6,690 nucleotides of DNA, taken from contig JASFUX010000192.1 of assembly GCA_050050115.1 (NCBI GenBank), positions 1-6,690 on the forward strand, written 5' to 3'. The notes under the pieces were generated by a model, which was not told the origin of the DNA, did no database searches, and was given only the letters and a program-made list of their open reading frames with translations. The translations under genes were made by a program, and so were the position numbers. Source of the DNA: JASFUX01 sp050050115. GTDB taxonomy: Bacteria; Pseudomonadota; Alphaproteobacteria; Caulobacterales; Maricaulaceae. Positions 5,881 through 6,690 of the stretch are shown in pieces (position 1 is the stretch's first letter; every line of letters starts with the position of its first letter).

Positions 5881-6519
5881 TCATTGTCCTCGGAGACCCG
5901 CCGTCTTTTCCGCGAGGGCCGTGATTTCATCCCACCGCCCTTCAGCGATCGCGCCCTTCGGCGCGAGCCACGAGCCGCCGACGCAGGCGACGTTCGGCAA
6001 AGCCAGATAATCCTTCGCGCGCTCCACCGTGATCCCGCCCGTCGGGCAGAAGCGGACGTCCGCAAACGGTCCGGCGAAAGATGAAACAGCGCTCGCGCCG
6101 CCCGCGCTCTCGGCGGGGAAGAACTTGAACCGGCGATGTCCGCGCTCGAGGCCCGTCATGATCTCCGAGGCGGTCGCAACGCCGGGGAGAAACGGGATCG
6201 ACGCGCCGTCTGCAGCGTCGTAGAGCGCCTGCGTCGCGCCGGGCGAGACCACGAACCGCGCGCCCGCCTCGACCGCTCGTTCATAATCGCGCGCGTTGAG
6301 CACCGTGCCCGCGCCGACAATCGCTTCGGGAACCTCCGCGGCGACCGCTTTGATCGCATCAAGAGCGCCCGGGGTGCGCAGGGTGATCTCGACCGTGCGC
6401 GCTCCGCCCGCGACGAGCGCGCGCGCGAGACCGACCGCGGAGGCGGCGTCGTCAACGGTGACGACCGCCATCACCGGCGCGGCGTCGATGATCGGATCAA
6501 TCGGATCGGGCGCGTTCAT
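5881..6519 (-). CDS. eda: 2-keto-3-deoxy-6-phosphogluconate (KDPG) aldolase
   Basis: A 212-residue class I aldolase, the usual length for this trimeric TIM-barrel family. It splits KDPG into pyruvate and glyceraldehyde-3-phosphate, the last step of the Entner-Doudoroff pathway in the cytoplasm; many homologues also act on 4-hydroxy-2-oxoglutarate. Visible motifs: VEITLRT with the catalytic Glu44 and Arg48, GAGTV (69-73), FVVSPG (89-94), FLPGVATASE (110-119), RFKFFPAE with the Schiff-base Lys132, FCPTGGI (157-163) for phosphate binding, and GGSW (181-184). All key residues appear intact. The ATG at 6519 has GGGAG (6526-6530) six bases upstream, within the last codons of edd, and only three bases separate the edd stop from this start, so the two are co-transcribed and probably translationally coupled. 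Its 3' end faces the PEPC-family gene with a 10-base gap. Confidence 0.97.
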   Translation of the reverse strand: MNAPDPIDPIIDAAPVMAVVTVDDAASAVGLARALVAGGARTVEITLRTPGALDAIKAVAAEVPEAIVGAGTVLNARDYERAVEAGARFVVSPGATQALYDAADGASIPFLPGVATASEIMTGLERGHRRFKFFPAESAGGASAVSSFAGPFADVRFCPTGGITVERAKDYLALPNVACVGGSWLAPKGAIAEGRWDEITALAEKTAGLRGQ

Positions 6520-6522
6520 CGC

Positions 6523-6690
6523 TCACTCCCACTTGAGCGGACCGCCGCCCAGCTCGGCGCCGGCGGCCGCCCCGCGGAACAGCGCGAACAGCTCGCGGCC
6601 CGTTCCTTGGGTCCGGCCTGGAGGTGGGGCCGCAGCTTCCCGCCGCGCCCATTCGTCGGCGTTCACCTTCGCTTCGAGCGCGCCGGCTTC
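6523..6690 (-). CDS. edd: 6-phosphogluconate dehydratase, C-terminal end (start outside window)
   Basis: Only the last 55 codons are present. They read as a helix-like NADEWARREAA segment, a Pro/Gly/Thr linker, then GTGRELFALFRGAAAGAELG and the terminal GGGPLKWE before TGA. The GRELF..FR...AE.GA pattern is the usual C-terminus of Edd in the IlvD/Edd dehydratase family, and the immediately following eda gene supports Edd over dihydroxyacid dehydratase. Edd is an iron-sulphur enzyme that converts 6-phosphogluconate to KDPG, the substrate of the eda product. The catalytic and cluster-binding parts lie outside the window and cannot be judged. Confidence 0.92.
   Translation of the reverse strand, partial: EAGALEAKVNADEWARREAAAPPPGRTQGTGRELFALFRGAAAGAELGGGPLKWE
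6526..6530 (-). promoter_or_regulatory. Ribosome binding site of eda
   Basis: On the minus strand GGGAG lies six bases before the eda ATG and overlaps the last codons of edd, consistent with translational coupling. Confidence 0.7.

Noticed and set aside
4527..6065. A 512-codon open frame on the minus strand antisense to the PEPC-family gene
   Set aside because: High GC makes stop codons rare in all frames; the translation is Arg/Ala/Gly-rich with no recognisable domain, while the plus-strand frame carries conserved PEPC motifs throughout.
6488..6500. TGATCGGATCAA, resembling an FNR/FixK box
   Set aside because: Half-site spacing is two bases instead of four, and it lies inside the coding start of eda rather than upstream of a promoter.

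Overview
This is a GC-rich window with tightly packed genes from a chromosome that looks alphaproteobacterial, possibly of the Caulobacterales/Maricaulales/Hyphomonadaceae type. The lineage is inferred from the base composition, the fixI-ccoS pair (end of a cbb3 oxidase maturation cluster), the edd-eda Entner-Doudoroff pair, and promoter-like boxes of the TTGAxx / TAxAT kind. No 16S or other marker gene is present, so it is not proven. I see no mobile element, CRISPR array, tRNA or rRNA.

Layout. (1) 1-1209, plus strand: the C-terminal half of a FixI/CcoI copper-exporting P1B-type ATPase, joined by an ATGA overlap to ccoS. (2) 1206-1982, minus strand: a DUF2189 integral membrane protein whose stop codon overlaps that of ccoS; the two stop codons sit in the loop of a perfect 7-bp hairpin. 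(3) 1983-2250: a divergent intergenic region. (4) 2251-2631, plus: a small exported mono-haem cytochrome c, possibly a lipoprotein. (5) 2632-2996: a 365-base gap with several inverted repeats and a probable promoter. (6) 2997-5870, plus: a 957-residue, strongly divergent member of the phosphoenolpyruvate carboxylase family. (7) 5881-6519, minus: KDPG aldolase (eda), three bases after (8) the 3' end of edd (6523-6690, minus, cut by the window edge).

Two physiological themes meet here. The left part serves micro-oxic respiration: copper delivery to and assembly of cbb3 cytochrome oxidase, followed by a membrane protein of unknown role and an extra c-type cytochrome. The right part is central carbon metabolism: the last two steps of the Entner-Doudoroff pathway, which give pyruvate and glyceraldehyde-3-phosphate, facing a PEPC-family gene that would replenish oxaloacetate if it is active.

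Most of the window is ordinary, and I do not see a new multi-gene system. The most notable item is the PEPC homologue. It keeps the catalytic histidine, the metal ligands and several arginines, but it has lost conserved residues of the HGRGG loop, the QPPGS/TEQGE block and the C-terminal MRNTG tail. Secondary items are the hairpin over the overlapping stop codons and the structured non-coding stretches on both sides of the cytochrome gene.
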